This document shows positions 49,129 through 56,998 of a stretch of DNA of 64,000 bases, piece by piece (the first letter of the stretch is position 1; each line of letters opens with the position of its first letter). The stretch is from assembly GCA_020735665.1 (NCBI GenBank), contig CP085928.1, positions 62,001-126,000 on the forward strand, in the 5' to 3' direction. This stretch comes from Lachnospiraceae bacterium GAM79. GTDB lineage: Bacteria; Bacillota; Clostridia; Lachnospirales; Lachnospiraceae. The translations under genes were made by a program, and so were the position numbers. Under the pieces are notes generated by a model. That model was not told the DNA's origin. It did no database searches and worked only from the letters and a program-made list of their open reading frames with translations.

Positions 49129-50874
49129 ATGAAGGATGAAAATATGTATGATGTGGTGATTGCAGGCGCGGGACCGGCGGGGCTTACAGCAGCTATTTAT
49201 CTGGCGAGAGCCTGTTACCGGGTGCTTGTTGTCGAGAAAGAGAAGATTGGCGGACAGATCACGATAACAGAAGAGGTGGTGAACTATCCGGGAATAGAGA
49301 AAACAGATGGAAAATCCCTGACCGCTGCTATGTACAGGCAGGCAGAGAATTTTGGTGCAGAATTCCTGATGGCAGAGGTTGAAAAGCTGGATGTAGATGG
49401 AGAATATAAAATCGTGCATACAAATAAGGGCGACTTTTCCTGTTATGGAATTCTGTTCGCAACCGGAGCGCATCCGAGAATGATCGGATTTGAGGGGGAG
49501 AAACGGTTTAAAGGACGGGGCGTAGCTTATTGCGCAACTTGTGATGGAGAGTTCTTCACCGGCAAGGAAATATTTGTTGTGGGTGGCGGTTATGCCGCTG
49601 CGGAGGAAAGTGTATTCCTTACCAAGTATGCCAGCCATGTGACGATATTGATCCGGGGCGAAGATTTTTCCTGTCCTAAATCATCGGCGGATAAAGCCAG
49701 CGCAAATGAAAAAATTACGGTGCTTACCAGTACTGAGATCGTCCGCGCGGAGGGTGAAGATGTCCTGACAACACTGGTGTATAAAAATGTGAAAACAGGG
49801 GAAGAAAGTGTATATCATGCGCCAAAAGGAGATACGTTTGGTATTTTCGTATTTGCCGGATACGAGCCGGAGACTTCGTTGCTGCAGGGAAAAGCAGAGA
49901 TTGATGAAAAGGGATATGTAATTACGGATACTTCCAGACAGACCAGTATATCGGGTGTTTATGCGGCTGGCGATGTCTGCCAGAAAAATCTTCGTCAGGT
50001 AGTGACGGCAGTCGGTGATGGTGCAGTTGCAGCGACAGAGCTTGAACGGTATGTGGCAGCCATGCAGAAAAAGAATGGAGCAAAGCCATCACGGAATTTG
50101 CAGGGAAATAAACAATCAAAGGAAAAGAATGTTACACAGGAGAAAAAGCGTGAAGGAATGCAGCCTGTGGTCGCTGAAAATACCGGATATGAAATGCATA
50201 AAACTGGACAACAGAAACAGCCGGAAGCAGAAGATTCATTGTCGGACGAGTTCTTTGATGAAGAGACGGAAAAGCAGTTAGATGAGGTCTTTGACCGCAT
50301 GGCGCATCCGCTGATCCTGAAATTATATCTGAATCAGAAGCAGGAGTCAGTGCAGCTAAAACAATATATGGAAGCTATGAGCAGACGAACCGAAAAGCTC
50401 AGTGTAATCGTAGCAGAGGAAGGGGCAGGCGGGGATTCTGTTCCGGCAAACGAACGACCATTTGTCAGGATTTTGGGAGAAGACGGAAGTGATACCGGGC
50501 TTGGCTTCCATGGTGTACCGGGTGGACATGAATTCACTTCTTTTGTGATTGGCTTATATAATGCTGCCGGACCGGGACAAGAAGTGGATGCACAGATAAT
50601 GGAGCGTATTCATGCGATCAAAAAGCCGCTTCATATCAAGATTCTTGTAACACTTGCCTGTTCCATGTGCCCCGATCTTGTCATCGCAGCACAGAAAATA
50701 GCCGCAGAAAATCCACAGGTTACAGCAGAGATTTACGATGTGATGCTATATCCATCTTATCAGAAACGCTATAAGGTTATGAGCGTACCGTGCCTTGTTG
50801 TGAATGATGAACATGTGGCATTTGGAAGAAAGACATTACCGGAGCTATTAGACTATCTGGATGAGATTTTATAA
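49129..50874 (+). CDS. AhpF-like peroxiredoxin reductase with swapped domain order
   Basis: 581 aa from ATG 49129 (SD agggaga 49114-49120). Residues 1-310 are a thioredoxin reductase: FAD GAGPAGLTAAIYLARA, redox YCATCDGEFF, NAD(P)H GGGYAAAEES, ISGVYAAGDVCQ. A polar linker (about 320-390) joins a C-terminal tandem thioredoxin fold with LACSMCPDLVIAAQKIA, the disulfide site of the AhpF N-terminal domain. In enterobacterial AhpF this domain comes first. The operon with ahpC indicates electron transfer from NAD(P)H to AhpC. Confidence 0.85.
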   Translation: MKDENMYDVVIAGAGPAGLTAAIYLARACYRVLVVEKEKIGGQITITEEVVNYPGIEKTDGKSLTAAMYRQAENFGAEFLMAEVEKLDVDGEYKIVHTNKGDFSCYGILFATGAHPRMIGFEGEKRFKGRGVAYCATCDGEFFTGKEIFVVGGGYAAAEESVFLTKYASHVTILIRGEDFSCPKSSADKASANEKITVLTSTEIVRAEGEDVLTTLVYKNVKTGEESVYHAPKGDTFGIFVFAGYEPETSLLQGKAEIDEKGYVITDTSRQTSISGVYAAGDVCQKNLRQVVTAVGDGAVAATELERYVAAMQKKNGAKPSRNLQGNKQSKEKNVTQEKKREGMQPVVAENTGYEMHKTGQQKQPEAEDSLSDEFFDEETEKQLDEVFDRMAHPLILKLYLNQKQESVQLKQYMEAMSRRTEKLSVIVAEEGAGGDSVPANERPFVRILGEDGSDTGLGFHGVPGGHEFTSFVIGLYNAAGPGQEVDAQIMERIHAIKKPLHIKILVTLACSMCPDLVIAAQKIAAENPQVTAEIYDVMLYPSYQKRYKVMSVPCLVVNDEHVAFGRKTLPELLDYLDEIL

Positions 50875-50880
50875 AATAAT

Positions 50881-50930
50881 AGAGCATCTCTTTACTGGAT
50901 ATATATTCGGTAAAGGGATGCTCCTTTTAT
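50881..50930 (+). terminator. Terminator of the ahpC operon
   Basis: agagcatc-tctttac pairs with gtaaag-ggatgctc and is followed by cttttattttg. Confidence 0.8.
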
Positions 50931-50990
50931 TTTGAATAATTTGTGATCGTGTAAAATAGGATATTAGACAAAACAGATTAAATAAAAAGA

Positions 50991-51019
50991 TTGACACCCT
51001 ACAAAATAGGGTATACTAT
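50991..51019 (+). promoter_or_regulatory. Promoter/operator of the HigBA-like pair
   Basis: TTGACA (50991-50996) and a -10 region tatactat (51012-51019). The dyad accct-acaaaat-agggt (50996-51011) lies between them, overlapped by aaatag...ctattt. The usual place for an antitoxin-bound operator. Confidence 0.6.
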
Positions 51020-51046
51020 TTAAAAAAAGGAGGGATGAATTAACGA

Positions 51047-51394
51047 ATGATAAGAACATTTATTGAAATACCATTATTTACAAAACGGTGGAAAGAAATA
51101 GGGCTTGGGGAAGATGAGTTACGAGCATTGCAAATTATGCTATTAAAAAATCCAGAATCAGGACCGGTAATGGAAGGGACTGGTGGAATACGTAAGGTAC
51201 GGTTCCCATTAGAAAATAGAGGAAAGAGTGGTAGTGTTCGTGTATGTTATACGGATTTTGCAGAATATGAAGTTACCTATCTAATAACTGCATTTGAAAA
51301 GAAAAGTCAGGAAAATCTGACAAATGAAGAAAAAAATGTACTTAAGAAGTTGGTAAAATCTTTGAAAGAGGAAACGGCAAAGAATAGGAGATGA
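51047..51394 (+). CDS. RelE/HigB-type toxin
   Basis: 115 aa. IEIPLFTKRWKEIGLGEDEL, MEGTGGIRKVRFPLENRGKS and GSVRVCYTDFAEYEVTYLIT are the strands of the RelE/ParE fold with basic residues expected in an mRNA interferase. The Lys-rich C-terminal tail continues to the stop, which overlaps the antitoxin start region. Toxin-first order is typical of HigBA. Confidence 0.82.
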   Translation: MIRTFIEIPLFTKRWKEIGLGEDELRALQIMLLKNPESGPVMEGTGGIRKVRFPLENRGKSGSVRVCYTDFAEYEVTYLITAFEKKSQENLTNEEKNVLKKLVKSLKEETAKNRR

Positions 51395-51399
51395 TTTCT

Positions 51400-51711
51400 A
51401 TGGGTTCATTATTTGATGATTTAAAACAGGGATTGGAAGAAGCAATAGAGTATGAAAAAGGACAGGGAAAAGCTCGCGTAAAAACATATATGATAATGCC
51501 AGTGAAGGAATATTCAAATACAGAAATTCGTGAGATCAGGATGCGGGCAGGAATGACACAGGGAGTTTTTGCATCTTATATGGGTGTTTCGAAGAAAACA
51601 GTAGAGGCATGGGAGTGTGGCAGAACACACCCAACCGGACCAGCGTTTCGTTTGCTTGATATCTTAGCTTCCGAAGATCTGGATGAAACAGAATTTGTAG
51701 TAGCAAAATAA
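51400..51711 (+). CDS. HigA-type XRE antitoxin
   Basis: 103 aa from ATG 51400 (SD aggag 51386-51390). Residues 45-95 (STEIREIRMRAG-type; here NTEIREIRMRAGMTQGVFAS, YMGVSKKTVEAWECGRTHPT, GPAFRLLDIL) form the helix-turn-helix. The N-terminal 40 residues should wrap the toxin. Confidence 0.82.
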   Translation: MGSLFDDLKQGLEEAIEYEKGQGKARVKTYMIMPVKEYSNTEIREIRMRAGMTQGVFASYMGVSKKTVEAWECGRTHPTGPAFRLLDILASEDLDETEFVVAK

Positions 51712-51725
51712 TAAGAAGAAAAAAT

Positions 51726-52040
51726 AAAAAGAACGTCCTTCTGCCTGGTATCAATGTTCATTAATATAACATCAGTGAGATTTCGTTGTGCGGTGCACAT
51801 AACCAGATCAGAGTAAGCTACACTAAGCTCAAACTACGCTAATGCTTGTTTTCACTAAGTGTACTTACATGGCACGCACTAACCTCAGACTTCGCGTTAA
51901 CGCTCGTCTTCACTAAGTGCTCCGCTCAGCCGCAGGCGAGTTAGCACAGGAGTATTTACGAATAAGTTATGTGCAACAAACAGAAATCGTAACGAGTTAT
52001 ATAATGGGCATTGATACCAGGCAGAAGGACGTTCTTTTCG
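51726..52040. repeat. Palindromic intergenic element, copy D, with insertion
   Basis: Perfect 26-bp arms (51731-51756 with 52010-52035, gaacgtccttctgcctggta onward) extend with few mismatches through aatataac...gttatat. The core ends like copy C: ggcgagttagcacaggag, tatttacgaata and caacaaacagaaat. Compared with C there are about 95 extra bases in the left half of the core (51803-51930), containing two imperfect ~40-bp repeats that each finish in ttcactaagtg. Confidence 0.82.
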
Positions 52041-52160
52041 TTTTGAAAACTTACATTTGTGTACAACAGGATACAAATAGGATATAATTGCCATGTATGA
52101 TAGGTTCAGAATCTAAGATATCGAGAGATTAAAAAATGAATTCTGGAAATGGGGAGCGCT

Positions 52161-52829
52161 ATGAGTTACAACATTTTACTGGTAGAAGATGAAGCAGGAA
52201 TTGCAGAGGGCATCATGGATTACATGAAAGAGAGTGAGATCACATTTACCTGGGCGGCGGACGGAGACGAGGCACTTGCTCTGGTGTACGAACATGAATA
52301 TGATCTGGCACTTTTAGATGTGATGCTGCCGGGGGCAGATGGATTTGAGATATGCAGAGCCATCCGGGCAAAGAGTTACGTTCCGATCATTTTTCTGACC
52401 GCCAGAGGCAGAGAAGAAGACCGGCTTTATGGGTACGATCTCGGTTGTGATGATTACGTTGTGAAACCATTTTCCATGGCAGAGCTTCAGGCGAAGATCC
52501 AGTCATTTTTGCGTAGGTCGAAAGGCTTGTGGACGAAGAATCAGGTGATCCAGGTGGGAGACATCAAGATGTATCCGGACAGACTGCTTGTTGAGGCAGC
52601 AGGAGAAGAGGTCCGGCTTGCACCAAAAGAATATGCGATGCTCAAATACCTGATGGAGCATAAGGGCATGATCGTGACAAGGGATGATATGCTTGTCCGG
52701 TTATGGGGGTATGATTACGATGGTGGTGACCGTGTGGTTGACAACCATGTAAAGAAGCTTCGCAAAGCACTTGGTGACAGCGGCAAACTGATAAAGACTG
52801 TATTTGCAAAAGGATATCGGATGGAGTAA
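52161..52829 (+). CDS. OmpR-family response regulator
   Basis: 222 aa from ATG 52161 (SD ggggag). The receiver has LLVEDEAGIAEG, phosphoacceptor LALLDVMLPGADGFE, and CDDYVVKPFSMAEL. The winged helix covers about 125-222 (RLAPKEYAMLKYLMEHKGMI; DNHVKKLRKALG; FAKGYRME). Co-transcribed with the kinase starting 25 nt later. Confidence 0.92.
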   Translation: MSYNILLVEDEAGIAEGIMDYMKESEITFTWAADGDEALALVYEHEYDLALLDVMLPGADGFEICRAIRAKSYVPIIFLTARGREEDRLYGYDLGCDDYVVKPFSMAELQAKIQSFLRRSKGLWTKNQVIQVGDIKMYPDRLLVEAAGEEVRLAPKEYAMLKYLMEHKGMIVTRDDMLVRLWGYDYDGGDRVVDNHVKKLRKALGDSGKLIKTVFAKGYRME

Positions 52830-52854
52830 TCAGATCAGAGAGGTGGACTATCAT

Positions 52855-54510
52855 ATGAAGAAAAAAGAAAAGAAATATTATGGAAAAAAGAAGAAGTTTT
52901 ATTCCTTCTTTTTAAAGATTTTTATTCCGTTTATTATTGTAACATCGATACTTGGGGGTATCATTACAGCATTTCTAAACCTGACATTTCAGAATAATAT
53001 ATCGAGCAATGTGCAGGCTGCAGAAAAGACGATCCGTCAGGCAGGCATAAAATACTGGAATATTTATCAGACGGAGCTTGAAGAACAAAAAGACGCAGAT
53101 TACGAGTTCCAGACACCGTATGATCATTATATTGGAAATATGATATATTTGAATAATCTGTCAATGGCTGCGTTAAATGACAGTGAGGTGGTCAATATGC
53201 AGGGATTTATTCATCTGTATCAGAAGGACGATGCCGGTAATCTGACAGAGATCACGGATCAGAAGGATAAGGTATTTCTTCAAATCAATGATACATCTGA
53301 GAACAAATATATGCTGTATTGTGATAATGATATATTTGAAGCGGCTGTTCCTGAAATAAAGGATATGTCTGCGGATTTTTCACTTGATAAAATGAATGAG
53401 ATCTATGTATCAGGAATGCAGTTTTATCCGGCTTCCTATACCTGTTTTGCAGATGGGGAGGAGCAGGAAAGAACGGTATCAGAGATACCGGATGGTTATG
53501 TGAAGCTGGATCAGAGTTCGGGATTTACCATTCCGCATGGAGTCGTTGGCTGCATACCAACATCGTTAAAGGTTGACCGGTATACAGGTACGGATGAGAT
53601 CGTGAATGATTATCAGAATAATTCCAATTGGGAATATGTGGAAGATACAGAAAAATGTGCATACGGCACACATGCAGTCTATGCATTTCCTGTCAACAAT
53701 GATAATACTGCTTTTGCGGTCATAGATTATCATTATAATATTGTAAAGTCACTGATGGGACATATGATCATTTATACATGGCTTGGGGTAGTGCTTGGAA
53801 GTGCATTGATCTCACTTCTGATCGCATATGTAATGTACAGATCCTATAAATCAGCGTATGATATGGAGCAGTACAGACGAACAACTTCAAATGCGATGGC
53901 GCATGATCTCAAAAGTCCGCTTGCCGTTATTTCTCTGTATGCCGAGAATCTGAAATCAGGAAAGAATCCGGAGAAGAACCAGTATTATATGGATGGGATA
54001 TTAAATGAAGTAAAGGCAATGAATGAACAGGTTGCATCCATCCTTGATATGGCAAAGGCAGAGGATGTAAACACAGAGCTTCATAAGACTAAAGTTGATA
54101 TCGGGAACATCATAAATACAGCAGCAGAGGTATATGCGGAAACAATTAAAACTAAAAATATCAGGCTTGACATTCAGGGAAGCTGCCAGATCGAAGCAGA
54201 CGAGACTCTGATGTATCAGGCAGTTATGAATATGATGGATAATGCGATTAAGTATGTTACAAAGGATGGAAAGATCACAGTTCAGATGAGCGATGAGAGC
54301 CTTTCCATTCAGAATACAAGTGAGCTGATTCCGGAAGATATTTTAAGGAATATTTGGAATCCATTTGTCAAAGGGGATAACAGCAGACATGGACACAAAG
54401 GAACCGGGCTTGGCTTATCCATCGTCAAAACCATTATGGATCGCCATGGATTTACCTGTGAGATGAAAAATACAGGTGATGGTGTGGAAGTGAAGGTGGA
54501 CTTCAGATAA
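52855..54510 (+). CDS. Sensor histidine kinase
   Basis: 551 aa. Lys-rich start, membrane helix 1 (FLKIFIPFIIVTSILGGII), a large extracellular domain (about 45-300), helix 2 (LGVVLGSALISLLIAYVMY), then HisKA NAMAHDLKSPLAVISL and HATPase with NMMDNAIKYV and GHKGTGLGLSIVK. Signal unknown. SD gagaggtgg before ATG 52855. Confidence 0.9.
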   Translation: MKKKEKKYYGKKKKFYSFFLKIFIPFIIVTSILGGIITAFLNLTFQNNISSNVQAAEKTIRQAGIKYWNIYQTELEEQKDADYEFQTPYDHYIGNMIYLNNLSMAALNDSEVVNMQGFIHLYQKDDAGNLTEITDQKDKVFLQINDTSENKYMLYCDNDIFEAAVPEIKDMSADFSLDKMNEIYVSGMQFYPASYTCFADGEEQERTVSEIPDGYVKLDQSSGFTIPHGVVGCIPTSLKVDRYTGTDEIVNDYQNNSNWEYVEDTEKCAYGTHAVYAFPVNNDNTAFAVIDYHYNIVKSLMGHMIIYTWLGVVLGSALISLLIAYVMYRSYKSAYDMEQYRRTTSNAMAHDLKSPLAVISLYAENLKSGKNPEKNQYYMDGILNEVKAMNEQVASILDMAKAEDVNTELHKTKVDIGNIINTAAEVYAETIKTKNIRLDIQGSCQIEADETLMYQAVMNMMDNAIKYVTKDGKITVQMSDESLSIQNTSELIPEDILRNIWNPFVKGDNSRHGHKGTGLGLSIVKTIMDRHGFTCEMKNTGDGVEVKVDFR

Positions 54511-54533
54511 GTTAATAATAAGGAGTGCCGGCA

Positions 54534-55550
54534 ATGACATTACAACAGTTAAAATATGTGATAACAGTAGCGGATACTGGAACGATCACGGAAGCAGCAA
54601 ATAAGCTGTATATTTCGCAGCCAAGTCTGACAAATGCGATCCATGAACTGGAAAAGGAAATGAATATCGTCATTTTCAACCGGACGAATAAGGGTATCAG
54701 TCTTTCAAAGGAAGGAGAGATATTCTTAGGATATGCAAGACAGGTTTTAGAGCAGGCGGCTATTTTAGAAGACAAATATAAGGGAAATGATGGTGGCAAG
54801 AAACAGTTCTGTGTATCAACCCAGCATTATTCATTTGCCGTTAATGCGTTTGTAGATCTGGTCAAGCAGTATGGACAGGATGAATATGATTTCAGTATAC
54901 GGGAGACACAGACTTATGAGATCATCGAAGATGTAGCAAGGATGAGAAGTGAGATCGGAATCTTATTCCTGAATGATTTTAATGAAGCAGTATTGCGTAA
55001 GCTCCTGCGTTCGCATGATCTGGAATTTCATTTGCTGTTTGTAGCCAGACCGCATGTATTTATCAGCAGAAAACATCCACTTGCCGACAAGACGGTCATA
55101 ACAAATGAAGAACTTGAGGACTATCCATATCTCTCATTTGAACAGGGAGAGCATAATTCCTTTTATTTTTCAGAAGAGATTTTCTCATCTTTTGAGCGGA
55201 AACGGAATATCCGTGTCCGGGACAGAGCTACGTTATTTAACCTGCTGATCGGGTTAAATGGCTATACCGTGTGCAGCGGTGTGATCGATAAGAAACTGAA
55301 TGGCAGAGACATCATAGCAGTTCCTCTTGCAGATGAGAGTGATATGCGGATCGGATATATCACACATAAGAAAGGAATGATCAGCCGGCTGGGAAATACA
55401 TATTTGGAGGTTCTGAAAAAATATCTGGGTCCGGAACCGCCCAGACGAAAACTGGAACATCGGGGACGCTTTAATGAACTTGGCAGAGATGGGGAAATGC
55501 TGACGGATGTTACAGATAAGATAGATGAACATATAAAGAAGCTGAAATAA
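54534..55550 (+). CDS. LysR-family transcriptional regulator
   Basis: 338 aa from ATG 54534 (SD aaggag). The N-terminal helix-turn-helix is MTLQQLKYVITVADTGTITE, AANKLYISQPSLTNAIHELE, followed by a periplasmic-binding-like effector domain and a ~40-residue extra polar C-terminus. It stands upstream of the MetE-like gene on the same strand but is separated from it by a strong terminator, so control of that gene is possible in trans. Effector unknown. Confidence 0.88.
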   Translation: MTLQQLKYVITVADTGTITEAANKLYISQPSLTNAIHELEKEMNIVIFNRTNKGISLSKEGEIFLGYARQVLEQAAILEDKYKGNDGGKKQFCVSTQHYSFAVNAFVDLVKQYGQDEYDFSIRETQTYEIIEDVARMRSEIGILFLNDFNEAVLRKLLRSHDLEFHLLFVARPHVFISRKHPLADKTVITNEELEDYPYLSFEQGEHNSFYFSEEIFSSFERKRNIRVRDRATLFNLLIGLNGYTVCSGVIDKKLNGRDIIAVPLADESDMRIGYITHKKGMISRLGNTYLEVLKKYLGPEPPRRKLEHRGRFNELGRDGEMLTDVTDKIDEHIKKLK

Positions 55551-55552
55551 AA

Positions 55553-55613
55553 CCAAAAAGGATTTTGTTTTGATATAGTTTAAAACTATGGAAAACAGAA
55601 TCCTTTTTGTATT
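55553..55613 (+). terminator. Terminator of the LysR gene
   Basis: aaaaaggatt-ttgttttgatatagttt pairs with aaactatggaaaacag-aatccttttt. A long stem ending in a T-run. Confidence 0.85.
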
Positions 55614-55717
55614 ATACAGATCTTGTTCATTGCCATATAATAAGCGGGAAATCACGGCTGGAAAATAAGCAGAGTGGTTATTATGGAAATGATTTGAATT
55701 ATATGGAGGATAAAGCA

Positions 55718-56833
55718 ATGAGTCAGTTACAGACACCATTTCGTTATGATTATGTAGGAAGCTTTCTTCGCCCTGCAAAATTAAAGAAGGCGAGAAGACA
55801 GTTTGATAAGGAAAATATCTCATACGATGAATTAAAGAAAGTAGAAGATGAAGCGATCACAGAGCTTATAACAAAGATAAAAGAATCAGGCTATCATGTT
55901 ATTACAGATGGTGAATTCCGTCGTGCAACCTGGCATCTTGATTTTATGTGGGGATTTGATGGAATCGGACATACACCTACAAAGACAGGCCTTCCATTCC
56001 ATGGTGAAGCAGCTATGGTTGATGATACTTATCTGGTCGGAAAAGTCGGTATATCCAAAGAGCATCCATTTGTAGAGCATTTTAAGTTCGTAAAACAGTT
56101 TGAAGATGAGAATACAGTAGCAAAACAGACAATGCCATCTCCGGCTCAGTTTCTTGCGCAGTTTACGATGCCATTCAACCGTGTGGAGACAGAGAAATAC
56201 TACACATCCGATGCAGATCTGGTAAAGGATATTGTAGATGCATATGGAAAAGTGATCCAGGATCTGTACAATGCAGGATGCAGAAATATCCAGCTTGATG
56301 ACTGTACCTGGGGCATGATGGCAGACAGAAGCGGACATCTTGCATATGGTACAACTGCGGAGGGATTAAAGGAAATTCAGAAGATCCATAAGGATATCAA
56401 TAATCAGGTAATCGCAAATGCACCAAAGGATCTGACGATCAATACACATGTATGTCGTGGTAATTTCCATTCTACTTATGCAAACAGTGGTGCTTATGAT
56501 CCTGTGGCAGATATCCTGTTTGGAGAGGAAAATGTAAATGCGTATTATCTGGAATTCGATGATGAACGTTCCGGCGGATTTGCTCCGCTTGCAAAGGTTT
56601 CCGGTGATAAGAAGGTTGTGCTTGGTCTTATTACAACGAAATCACCAAAGCTTGAAAATAAGGAAGAAGTAATTGCCCGTATAAAGGAGGCTGCAAATTA
56701 TATTCCACTTGACAGATTGTATCTCAGCCCACAGTGTGGATTTGCATCCTGTGAGATCGGTAATAAGCTGACCGAGAAAGAACAGTGGGATAAGCTTCGT
56801 CTTGTAAAAGAGATTGCAGAAGAAGTGTGGTAG
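55718..56833 (+). CDS. MetE C-terminal-like methyltransferase (YxjG/YxjH type)
   Basis: 371 aa from ATG 55718 (SD ggagga). FRYDYVGSFLRPAKLKKARR, VITDGEFRRATWHLDF, NIQLDDCTWGMM, INTHVCRGNF, YLEFDDERSGGFAPL and YLSPQCGFAS carry the zinc ligands His, Cys, Glu and Cys of cobalamin-independent methionine synthase. Only the catalytic half is present, as in Bacillus YxjG/YxjH. It probably methylates homocysteine with a methyl-folate or other donor. Confidence 0.9.
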   Translation: MSQLQTPFRYDYVGSFLRPAKLKKARRQFDKENISYDELKKVEDEAITELITKIKESGYHVITDGEFRRATWHLDFMWGFDGIGHTPTKTGLPFHGEAAMVDDTYLVGKVGISKEHPFVEHFKFVKQFEDENTVAKQTMPSPAQFLAQFTMPFNRVETEKYYTSDADLVKDIVDAYGKVIQDLYNAGCRNIQLDDCTWGMMADRSGHLAYGTTAEGLKEIQKIHKDINNQVIANAPKDLTINTHVCRGNFHSTYANSGAYDPVADILFGEENVNAYYLEFDDERSGGFAPLAKVSGDKKVVLGLITTKSPKLENKEEVIARIKEAANYIPLDRLYLSPQCGFASCEIGNKLTEKEQWDKLRLVKEIAEEVW

Positions 56834-56929
56834 AGCTATAATAAAGAATGTGACAGGTCACAGTTATGGGCTGGTCGAAAAACCCAGGTCCAACCAAAAG
56901 AACAGGCGGGGGAACTCCCCGCCGTTTTT
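56814..56929 (+). ncRNA. Candidate small RNA at the 3' end of the MetE-like gene
   Basis: TTGCAG (56814-56819), 17 bp, TATAAT (56837-56842), spanning the stop codon. A transcript from about 56849 would hold gtgac-ag-gtcac, a tggg...ccca stem and the terminator ggcgggg/ccccgcc (56905-56911 with 56917-56923) with T5. About 80 nt. It may alternatively be only the 3' UTR. Confidence 0.45.
56905..56929 (+). terminator. Terminator, plus strand
   Basis: ggcgggg (56905-56911), loop gaact, ccccgcc (56917-56923), then gttttta. Ends transcription from the MetE-like gene before the convergent transporter. Confidence 0.88.
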
Positions 56930-56961
56930 ATATCACATATTTAGAAATAAAGGTATAAAAT

Positions 56962-56995
56962 AAAATCCGCAATGTTTTGATATATTGCGGATTTT
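56962..56995 (-). terminator. Terminator of the NSS transporter gene
   Basis: aaaatccgcaat (56962-56973) and attgcggatttt (56984-56995) form a 12-bp perfect stem. On the minus strand it lies just after the transporter stop and runs into attttatttta. Confidence 0.8.
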
Positions 56996-56998
56996 GTT

